Positions 25,056 through 31,742 of a DNA stretch of 38,782 bases are shown here, piece by piece (within the stretch, counting starts at the first letter, position 1; each line of letters starts with the position of its first letter). The position numbers were made by a program, and so were the translations under genes. The notes below the pieces were generated by a model. That model worked only from the letters and a program-made list of their open reading frames with translations, made no database searches and had not been told where the DNA came from. Origin of the DNA: Thermomicrobiales bacterium (GTDB taxonomy: Bacteria > Chloroflexota > Chloroflexia > Thermomicrobiales > CADCWN01); NCBI GenBank assembly GCA_030446685.1, contig JAUJMV010000004.1, positions 97,816 through 136,597 on the forward strand, written 5' to 3'.

Positions 25056-25766
25056 GTGACGATGCAGGACGCTGACGCGCAGAAGCTGGCGGCGGCCCGC
25101 CGGGCGGTGGCGCTGGTCGAGCCGGGGATGCTCGTCGGGCTCGGCAGCGGCTCGACCGCCGAACTCGCCGTGCCCGAACTCGGCGCGCGGGTCGCCGCCG
25201 GGCTCGCCATCACCGGCGTCCCGACCTCGCGCCGCACCGAGGATCTGGCGCGGCGGCACGCCATCCCCCTGGCCGACCTCAACGCCGTCGCGCGCCTCGA
25301 CCTGACGATCGACGGCGCGGACGAGGCCGTGCTCGAATCGTTCGCCCTGGTCAAGGGGCGCGGCGGCGCGCTCCTGCGCGAGAAGCTGGTCGCCGCGGCC
25401 ACCGCCCGCGAGGTGATCGTCGTCGACGCCTCGAAGATCGTGCCGCGGCTCGGCGCGCGCCACGCCGTCCCGGTCGAGGTCGTCCCGTTCGGCTGGCGCC
25501 ACACCGCGCGCGCGATCGAGCGCCTCGGCGCGCGCCCCGCCCCGCGCCAGTCCGGCGGCGAGCCCTACGTCACCGACGGCGGCAACCTGATCCTCGACTG
25601 CGCCTTCGACCCGATCCCCGACCCGCCCGCGCTCGCCGCCGCATTGAAGGCCCTGCCCGGCGTCATCGAGCACGGTATCTTCATCGGCCTGGCCCACACG
25701 ATCATCGTCGCCGACCCGGACGGTATCAAGCAGCACGAGGCGCCCGGCGGCGACCGCGAGCGGTAG
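25056..25766 (+). CDS. rpiA: Ribose-5-phosphate isomerase A
   Basis: About 236 residues. Interconverts ribose-5-phosphate and ribulose-5-phosphate. The family signatures are present: VGLGSGSTAE (about 24-33), the catalytic DGADEAV (about 88-94), KGRGGALLREK (about 101-111) and TDGGNLILDCAF (about 170). The GTG at 25056 has GAGGAT at a good distance; the ATG at 25062 is the other candidate. The reading frame is open back into the AT-rich repeat, which is not coding. Last pentose-phosphate gene of the cluster; the epimerase gene is not in the window. Confidence 0.93.
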   Translation: MTMQDADAQKLAAARRAVALVEPGMLVGLGSGSTAELAVPELGARVAAGLAITGVPTSRRTEDLARRHAIPLADLNAVARLDLTIDGADEAVLESFALVKGRGGALLREKLVAAATAREVIVVDASKIVPRLGARHAVPVEVVPFGWRHTARAIERLGARPAPRQSGGEPYVTDGGNLILDCAFDPIPDPPALAAALKALPGVIEHGIFIGLAHTIIVADPDGIKQHEAPGGDRER

Positions 25767-25836
25767 GCCGGACCGGGCGCGCGGCACGGGGCGGCGCGGC
25801 GTCCCCCGCGACCGCCCCGTCCGCCCCAGGGAACGC

Positions 25837-25842
25837 TATACT
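25837..25842 (+). promoter_or_regulatory. Candidate -10 box for alkyltransferase-like gene
   Basis: TATACT (5 of 6) lies 40 nt before the ATG at 25883. No clear -35 box. Confidence 0.4.
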
Positions 25843-25882
25843 GGCCCCGCGACGGCCGAAGCCCGAACAGCCGGAGGTCCCC

Positions 25883-26350
25883 ATGGCGATTACCAACGCC
25901 GACGCCGCCCTGCTCTGCGCGCGGGTCTACGCCCTGGTGCGCGCCTGCCCGGTCGGGCGCGTGACCACCTACGGCGCGCTCGGCGCGGCGCTCGGCCACC
26001 CGCGCGGCGCCCGGATGATCGGCTGGATCATGAACGCCACGCCGAAGGGCCAGGACATCCCCGCCCAGCGCGTCGTCGGCAAGGACGGCGCCCTCACCGG
26101 CAGTTGGGCCTTCGGCGGCGAGGACGCCTACCGCGAACTGCTCGAAGCCGAGGGCGTGACCTTCGATGACAAGGGCCGCGTCCGCATGCGCGCCCACGAG
26201 TGGGACCCGGCGCGCGACCTCGACCCCGCCGAGCGCGCGCGCCTCCTCGCCGCCGCCGACCCGTCCACCGTCGACCTCTCCCTCAACCTGCTGCGCCTCC
26301 TCAACCGCGACCCCGCCTCCCCCTTCAAGGACGCCGAGGCGCGGGCCTGA
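25883..26350 (+). CDS. Alkyltransferase-like (MGMT-type) DNA-binding protein
   Basis: A 155-residue protein with the C-terminal DNA-binding domain of O6-alkylguanine-DNA alkyltransferase: VYALVRACPVGRVTTYGALGAALGHPRGARMIGWIMN, shown by its helix-turn-helix and the Asn hinge. The active-site segment, PCHRV in true alkyltransferases, reads PAQRV (around residues 55-59), so the alkyl-accepting Cys is missing. Such ATL proteins bind O6-alkylguanine and flag it for nucleotide excision repair. A helical C-terminal tail of about 50 residues follows (LDPAERARLLAAADP). The ribosome site GGAGG lies before the ATG. Confidence 0.85.
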   Translation: MAITNADAALLCARVYALVRACPVGRVTTYGALGAALGHPRGARMIGWIMNATPKGQDIPAQRVVGKDGALTGSWAFGGEDAYRELLEAEGVTFDDKGRVRMRAHEWDPARDLDPAERARLLAAADPSTVDLSLNLLRLLNRDPASPFKDAEARA

Positions 26351-26351
26351 A

Positions 26352-26379
26352 GTGAACCGCGCCGCCCGTGTACTACAAT
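26352..26379 (+). promoter_or_regulatory. Promoter of small gene at 26442
   Basis: GTGAAC (26352-26357), 16 bp, then TACAAT (26374-26379). The start would lie near 26386. The -10 overlaps an in-frame ATG at 26378, which therefore is unlikely to be the translation start. Confidence 0.4.
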
Positions 26380-26441
26380 GCCCATCGGACAGGCGGTCTT
26401 CCGGCCGCCCAGCGGTGTCCGGCAGATCGGAGGAGGGGGAG

Positions 26442-26713
26442 ATGGCCCGGAAGGGGAGAGTTCGTTCGCCGCCAAGGACGTCGTCGCCGATCCGGCGCTG
26501 CTCGACCTCTACCCCGGCGCGCACCTGCTCCTGCGCGACCAGTCCTGGGCGATGCGGTTTGACACCCTGACCGTCGCGCTGGATCTGCTCGCGCCGCGCG
26601 GCTGGCAGGCGGTCGGCGTCACCTTCATCCAAAACAGCGGCGAACTGTGCGCGCTCCTCCGGCGCGGGTCGGAGACGCTGCCCGAGGGCGAGCCCTGGCC
26701 CTACGAGCAATAG
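26442..26713 (+). pseudogene. Small hypothetical protein, frameshifted at start
   Basis: The ATG at 26442 has a strong ribosome site (GGAGGAGGGGG), but its frame soon becomes Arg/Ser-rich nonsense. One extra G in the GGGG run at 26453-26456 would join it to a natural-looking frame: MARKGESSFAAKDV, then LDLYPGAHLLLRDQSWAMRF, TLTVALDLLAPRGWQAV and SGELCALLRRG. The restored protein would be about 90 aa. I do not recognise the family; the ending resembles small DUF4177-like proteins in style only. Confidence 0.55.
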
Positions 26714-26989
26714 TCGCCAAGCGGCGAACGCCGCCCCCTGGAGAAGTGGCGCCCCCGCCCATCCCGCCCCAGACGCCGAGGCACGCCCCCCTGTGCCGTG
26801 CCAAGCGCGCGACTGCGTGTTGAGCGGTTGCGGATTGCCCGATATCCTGCCGCCGTTTTCCGGCCGAGCCGCCGTTTTGCCCCCCGGCGCCCCCTTCAGC
26901 CATTTCCGATATGCGGCGATCCATCGCGGTCTTCGTTCCCCGCCTCGGGTCCGACAAACTTCTTGATCTCCCAGCATACAAGCCGCGCC

Positions 26990-27380
26990 GTTCCCTCCCG
27001 GCTGGCCGAGCGATAACCCGGCGGTTCGCCTTAAACTTCAGGCGCTTCAAAACCGCCATCACGAAGTGCTCGATCTCTCTGAGCAAATTCGCCGCGATGA
27101 TGACTTCCTGCTCGGAAGGTCTGTAACCGGCGTGAACCACACGGCCACGAACGGTGACACTGTCCGCCCATTTGCCGAGGACGGTTTGCGGATCATCCGG
27201 CTGCCATGCGCCACCGAGGCGCGAATGATAGCGGCTCCTGAGCCGCGCTCTTCGCGGACCTCTCGAACGCACTCGGCCGCCTGCTTCGTAGGGGTTCCCT
27301 CTTCCCAAGCCATCATGTACAGAACCGTATCGAACAGGATTTCCCCGGCGGTGTGCGCCGTGCCGCCGCGGCATAATCGC
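26990..27380 (-). pseudogene. Unrecognised gene relic, minus strand
   Basis: Two protein-like pieces lie in different minus-strand frames. One reads GEILFDTVLYMMAWEEGTP and continues to VREVREERGSGAA. The next reads VLGKWADSVTVRGRVVHAGYRPSEQEV and ends in LLREIEHFVMAVLKRLKF. A shift near 27215 would join them. Base composition here is visibly less GC-rich than in the flanking operons, which suggests acquired and decaying DNA. No family recognised. Confidence 0.35.
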
Positions 27381-27847
27381 CGTTGATCCTGAGTTCCCTT
27401 CGACCGCCCATTCATCGTAGTTGCTGAATGGGTCATCCTGCTTGACCGACTGAGTAAACCGCTGCGCTGTGCAGACGCGTCCTCGCCTCTGGATCGTCGC
27501 CCGCTGGCGTCAATCGTGCTGCTGCCCACTGCAGCGCATTCCCGTAGCCGATTCCTCCCAGGCCGGCTAGGACGTCAATGTGACGAGTTGCCCACGGGAT
27601 GAGGCGAAACACGCGCGCGCGCGACGCGCTCGATGTGCGCGTCACCGGCACCCTAGGCGGCGATGAGCACGTTGATCTCCTCGATGCAGCGGTCGAACTC
27701 CGCCGAGATCACCTTTCGCTTGACCTTCCGCGTCTTCCTCTAACACGGGCCACGGCCTCGATCACCGTCGTCGCAACGCCCGGCTCGACAGGTTTTGGAA
27801 CCGCTTGCTCCTCGCGCGGCTTATGCCCTGTCGCGATATGCGCGACG

Positions 27848-28065
27848 CGCAACTGGCTCAAGCAGGGCCTGCACGGCTGCGGCGCGATGGGGCGCGACCT
27901 TTTTCAACGATACCAAAGTTCGGCGGTTGTGTCTCACCAGCGAGGAACGCCTGGGTACTCTGGTTCGTTGCCTGTAAGTCTCGTCCGGCTAGCCACTCCA
28001 GTCTCGCCGCTACGCTCGAACATGCGCGACTTCCATGAGGGATGTTCCTGGGCGCGCTGGTGGGA
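27848..28065 (+). pseudogene. Relic of a metG-like sequence
   Basis: 27848-27877 is identical over 30 nt to 29396-29425 inside metG (the part coding for RNWLKQGLHG). A second match, CTGGGCGCGCTGGTGG (28049-28064), corresponds to 29578-29593 in metG. The distance between the two matches is about 200 nt here and about 180 nt in metG, and weaker similarity lies between them (for example TACTCTGGTTCG against TACGTCTGGTTCG). This looks like a degenerate partial copy in direct orientation, 1.5 kb upstream of the intact gene. Confidence 0.55.
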
Positions 28066-28302
28066 TAAAGAATGTTACCACCCGCTGCCGTCGATCGGTC
28101 TCACGGGCCGTCGGTGAGGACATTCTCTGAGGAATTCGTTGCGCTGTTCTCGATGCTGCCCGGCTGACATGCGATGCAACTGGCATCGCTCCTTTCGCGG
28201 GTCGCGCCGCCGAGATACTCCCAACGCTCGTATCGCTCAAATCGCGCTCGACGCGCCTCTGGGCCAGCCGCACCAACCCTGCCGCCTGCCGCTCCCCCAC
28301 GC

Positions 28303-28362
28303 CCCAGCCCGCGACGGCGGCTTCGTGGCCGCAGGCCCGCGAGACGCCGGTTTCAACCGGCG
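28303..28362. repeat. Dispersed intergenic repeat, copy 2
   Basis: Second copy of the element at 10053-10116, of about 58 nt. In this copy the terminal hairpin CGCCGGTT-TC-AACCGGCG is perfect. It is followed by C-rich GGCGCCCCC-type words to 28430. Confidence 0.7.
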
Positions 28363-28449
28363 CCCCCCCGGCGCCCCCGGCGCCCCCCCCGGCGCTCCCC
28401 CGGCCCCCCCGCGGCCCTCCCCGCCGCCCCCCGGAGGCCCCCACCTGTC

Positions 28450-28458
28450 TGCTACAAT
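28450..28458 (+). promoter_or_regulatory. Extended -10 promoter of metG
   Basis: TG-C-TACAAT. The start would fall near 28465, leaving a leader of about 235 nt before the metG ATG. The leader is purine-rich near its end; no known riboswitch or T-box fold could be recognised in it. Confidence 0.45.
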
Positions 28459-28699
28459 CCATCGCAGTGGCACCGCCCCACGCCGCGCGCGGGTCCGGAT
28501 CACATGCGGGCGTCCCTCACTCTGCCGCCGCGGGCCTCCCCCGCCGGAGCCCAACGACAGCCGTGGCGGCCGAAACGGAAAACGACGAAACGAACCGCCG
28601 CTCCCGTGCGGAGAATCGGCGACAGGACAGGGAAAACCGTCGTCTCAGGCGGGCGGCGGACCCCGCCAGAACACCCCCAAAACCGAGGAAAATCCCCCC

Positions 28700-30487
28700 A
28701 TGATCGCGAAGCACGACACCCCTTCCGACACGGCCGGCGCCGACCGCGTCCTCGTCTGCGTCGCCTGGCCCTACGCCAACGGGCCATTCCACGTCGGCCA
28801 CGTCAGCGGCGTCTACCTCCCCGCCGACATCTTCGCCCGCTTCGGTCGCGCGCGCGGCGCCGACCTGCTGATGGTCAGCGGCAGCGACTGCCACGGCGCC
28901 CCCATCACCATCCGCGCCGAGCGCGAGGGGATCACCCCCCTCGAAGTCATCGCGCGCTACCACGCCGCCTTCCTGCACACCTTCGACCGCCTCGGCATCG
29001 CGTTCGACCTCTTCACCCAGACCTACACCGAGAACCACTACGCCGTCACCCAGGACATCTTCCTGCGCCTCCTGGAGCGGGGCTACCTCTACCGCGACAC
29101 CATGACCGGCAGCTACAGCGAGACCCAGGGCCGCTTCCTCCCCGACCGCTACGTCGAGGGCGCCTGCCCCGTCTGCGGCTACACGCGCGCCCGCGGCGAC
29201 CAGTGCGACAACTGCGGCACCCTCCTCGATCCCGAGCAACTGATCGCCCCCCACAGCGTCCTCGACGGCGGCCCGATCACCTTCCGCGAGACCGAGCACG
29301 TCTTCCTCGACCTCGCCAAGCTCGAACCGGCCCTCCGCGCCTGGCTCGACGGCGCCGACCGCTCCTACTGGCGGCCCAACACCGTCGCCTTCACCCGCAA
29401 CTGGCTCAAGCAGGGCCTGCACGGCCGCGCCATCACCCGCGACCTCGACTGGGGCGTCCCGGTGCCGCTCGACGACCCCGCCTTCCGCGACAAGCGCATC
29501 TACGTCTGGTTCGACGCGGTGATCGGCTACCTCTCCGCCAGCAAGGAGTGGGCGCGGGATTGCGGCAACCCCGACGCCTGGGCGCGCTGGTGGAGCCAGC
29601 AGGAGGCCCCCGCCGCCCGCAGCTACTACTTCCTCGGCAAGGACAACATCCCCTTCCACACCATCATCTGGCCGGCGATGCTGCTCGGCTACGGCGGCCT
29701 CAACCTCCCCTACGACGTGCCGGCCGCCGAGTTCATGAACCTCGAAGGCGAGCAGATGAGCACCAGCCGCAACTGGGCCGTCTGGCTCCCCGACATCGAG
29801 GAGCGCTACCAGCCCGACGCCCTGCGCTACTACCTCACCGCCGTCGCCCCCGAGACGCGCGACAGCAACTGGAGCTGGGCCGACTTCGTCACCCGCGTCA
29901 ACAGCGAGTTGGTCGCCACCTGGGGCAACCTCGTCAACCGCGTCCTCTCCTTCACCTACCGCAACTTCGACGGCCGGGTGCCGGAACCCGCCCCGCTCGA
30001 CGCGGTCGACCGCGCCCTGCTCGCCGAGCGCGACGCCGCCTTCGCCCGCGTCACCGACCTGCTCGCCGCCGTCCACCCCCGCGACGCCCTCCGCGAGACC
30101 ATGGGCCTCGCCGCCGCCGCCAACCGCTACCTCGACGAGAAGGCCCCCTGGAAGGCGCTCAAGACCGACCGCGCCGCCGCCGCGACCGCCCTCTGGGTCA
30201 CCATCCAGGTAATCAACGCCCTCAAGACCCTGACCTACCCCTTCGTCCCCTTCTCCGCGGAGCGCCTGCACGCCCTCCTCGGCTTCCCCGAGGGCGACGA
30301 GGAGACCGGCGCCTACAGCGGCCGGGCCGCCGCCGGCCGGATCGCCGCCCCCGCCACCGCCCGCTGGGCGATCGAGGAGGTCCCCGCCGGCCAGGCGCTG
30401 CGCCAGCCGACCCCCCTCTTCGACAAGCTCGACCCCGCCCTGGTCGAGGAGGAACTGGAACGGCTGCGCGCCGCGCGGGTGGAATAA
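28700..30487 (+). CDS. metG: Methionyl-tRNA synthetase
   Basis: A 595-residue class I aminoacyl-tRNA synthetase that charges tRNA-Met. The HIGH-type signature is HVGH (residues 31-34, in ANGPFHVGHVSG). A zinc knuckle with two Cys pairs, CPVCG ... CDNCG, lies near 155-175. The KMSKS-type loop reads QMSTSRNW (about 352-359), a variant also seen in other MetRS. The anticodon-binding helical domain follows (about 400-540). There is no C-terminal tRNA-binding EMAP-like domain, so it is the short form. The ATG at 28700 is preceded by GAGGAAAA; the frame is open upstream, but that part is low-complexity. A relic of a similar sequence lies at 27848-28065. Confidence 0.95.
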   Translation: MIAKHDTPSDTAGADRVLVCVAWPYANGPFHVGHVSGVYLPADIFARFGRARGADLLMVSGSDCHGAPITIRAEREGITPLEVIARYHAAFLHTFDRLGIAFDLFTQTYTENHYAVTQDIFLRLLERGYLYRDTMTGSYSETQGRFLPDRYVEGACPVCGYTRARGDQCDNCGTLLDPEQLIAPHSVLDGGPITFRETEHVFLDLAKLEPALRAWLDGADRSYWRPNTVAFTRNWLKQGLHGRAITRDLDWGVPVPLDDPAFRDKRIYVWFDAVIGYLSASKEWARDCGNPDAWARWWSQQEAPAARSYYFLGKDNIPFHTIIWPAMLLGYGGLNLPYDVPAAEFMNLEGEQMSTSRNWAVWLPDIEERYQPDALRYYLTAVAPETRDSNWSWADFVTRVNSELVATWGNLVNRVLSFTYRNFDGRVPEPAPLDAVDRALLAERDAAFARVTDLLAAVHPRDALRETMGLAAAANRYLDEKAPWKALKTDRAAAATALWVTIQVINALKTLTYPFVPFSAERLHALLGFPEGDEETGAYSGRAAAGRIAAPATARWAIEEVPAGQALRQPTPLFDKLDPALVEEELERLRAARVE

Positions 30488-30492
30488 TCGCC

Positions 30493-30756
30493 GTGCGGAG
30501 CGCCGAACTCCTCCAACGGATCAACCGGGGTGTTCCCGCGGCCTGGCAACGACGCTATGCCGAACTGATCGCCCGCCGGCAGGCGGAACAGCTCACCGCC
30601 GAGGAACACCACGAACTCCTCCAGCCCACCGCGCAGATCGAGCGCCTCGAAGCTCAGCGGGTGGAGGATCTCGCCGCCCTGGCGCGGCTGCGCGGCACAA
30701 CGCTCGCGCGGGTCATGGCCGACATCGGCGTCGCCCCGCTCGCTCAGCATGGCTGA
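30493..30756 (+). CDS. Small all-helical protein of unknown function, 87 aa
   Basis: Begins at GTG 30493, five bases after the metG stop. It is almost entirely charged alpha-helix: SAELLQRINRGVPAAWQRRY, LIARRQAEQLTAEEHHELLQ, TAQIERLEAQRVEDLAALARLRG, then a short C-terminal segment ALARVMADIGV-like. I recall very similar small proteins (LTxEEHxELL...QIExLEAQR) in cyanobacteria and Chloroflexota, annotated as hypothetical and often beside small nuclease genes; their role is not known. The last bases overlap an ATG of the next frame. Confidence 0.75.
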   Translation: MRSAELLQRINRGVPAAWQRRYAELIARRQAEQLTAEEHHELLQPTAQIERLEAQRVEDLAALARLRGTTLARVMADIGVAPLAQHG

Positions 30757-30793
30757 ACGTCGACCCACAACGCGGCAGAGGAAGGTCCGCCCC

Positions 30794-31702
30794 ATGCCCG
30801 CGCGTCGCCCGTCCGTCGCCGCCCTGCTCGCCACGCTGCGCCCCACCTGCGCGGCGCCGCGCCTCGTCCACGACGGGGAGGGCGCCGACCCGATGGTCCT
30901 GGCCGAGGGGGACACCTGCCACCTCTACACCACCAACGCGGGCCTGGAGAACGTCCCCCACTTCACCGCCCCGGCCCTCGACGGCTGGACCCACCGCGGC
31001 GACGCGCTGCCGGCCCTCGGCGCCTGGGCGGTCGGCGGCCACACCTGGGCGCCCGCCGTCAGCCGCACCGCCGCCGGCTACCTCCTCTACTACAGCGCCC
31101 GCGAGGGGGCGACCGGCCGCCACGCCATCGGCCTGGCGCGCGGCGCCGCGCCCGGCGGCCCCTTCACCGACGACGCCCCGGCCCCCTTCCTGACCGACCC
31201 CGACGGCGCGATCGACGCCGAGGTGTTCGTCGAGGACGACGGCGCGCGCTACCTGCTCTGGAAAACCGACGGCAACTCCTTCGGGCGGCCGGCGGCGCTC
31301 TGGCTCCAGCCCCTCGCCCCCGACGGCCTGTCCACGACCGGCCCGGCCACGCGCCTCCTCAGCAGCGGCCGCGCCTGGGAGGGGGGCGTGGTCGAGTCCC
31401 CGGTGCTGCGCAAGCGGGATGGTCTCTACTACCTCTTCTACTCGCTCGGGGACTACACCGGGACCGCCTACAACGTCGGCGTCGCCGTGGCGGCGGCGCT
31501 GACCGGGCCGTACATCAAGGGGCTCGGGCCGCTGCTGGCGACCGGGCGGACCGGCCTGCGGGGGCCGGGCGGCCAGAGCCTTTTTCATTGGCAGGGCCGC
31601 GACTGGCTCGTCTTCCACAGCTTCGACCCCGTCTACGCCTACCGCGCCGTCTGGACCGCCGAACTGCGCTGGCGCTCCGCCCCCCGGCTCGGCTGGCACT
31701 GA
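30794..31702 (+). CDS. Glycoside hydrolase family 43-like protein
   Basis: About 302 residues with the five-bladed propeller pattern of GH43 (arabinanase/xylosidase/arabinofuranosidase type). The catalytic-base Asp is probably in GADPMVL (near residue 30), the pKa-modulating Asp in DGAIDAEVFVEDDG (near 140), and the proton-donor Glu in GGVVESPVLRKRDGLYYLFYS (near 200). Blade-like repeats such as YLLYYSARE and YLLWKTDG support this. No signal peptide is seen, so it may act inside the cell. The ATG at 30794 follows GAGGAAGG; an earlier ATG at 30749 overlaps the stop of the small helical gene. The substrate is unknown. Confidence 0.8.
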   Translation: MPARRPSVAALLATLRPTCAAPRLVHDGEGADPMVLAEGDTCHLYTTNAGLENVPHFTAPALDGWTHRGDALPALGAWAVGGHTWAPAVSRTAAGYLLYYSAREGATGRHAIGLARGAAPGGPFTDDAPAPFLTDPDGAIDAEVFVEDDGARYLLWKTDGNSFGRPAALWLQPLAPDGLSTTGPATRLLSSGRAWEGGVVESPVLRKRDGLYYLFYSLGDYTGTAYNVGVAVAAALTGPYIKGLGPLLATGRTGLRGPGGQSLFHWQGRDWLVFHSFDPVYAYRAVWTAELRWRSAPRLGWH

Positions 31703-31742
31703 CGCCGCGACATTGCTCCACCCGCGCCCGCCCCACCGCTAC

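Noticed and set aside
28468..28490. GTGGCACCGC in the metG leader resembles the T-box sequence of aminoacyl-tRNA synthetase leaders
   Set aside because: It lies at the predicted transcription start, not about 200 nt downstream, and no specifier stem or terminator/antiterminator pair is seen.
28174..30756. An 860-residue plus-strand frame across metG
   Set aside because: It is almost all Arg/Pro/His and out of frame with metG; only its last 87 codons form a real gene (30493-30756).
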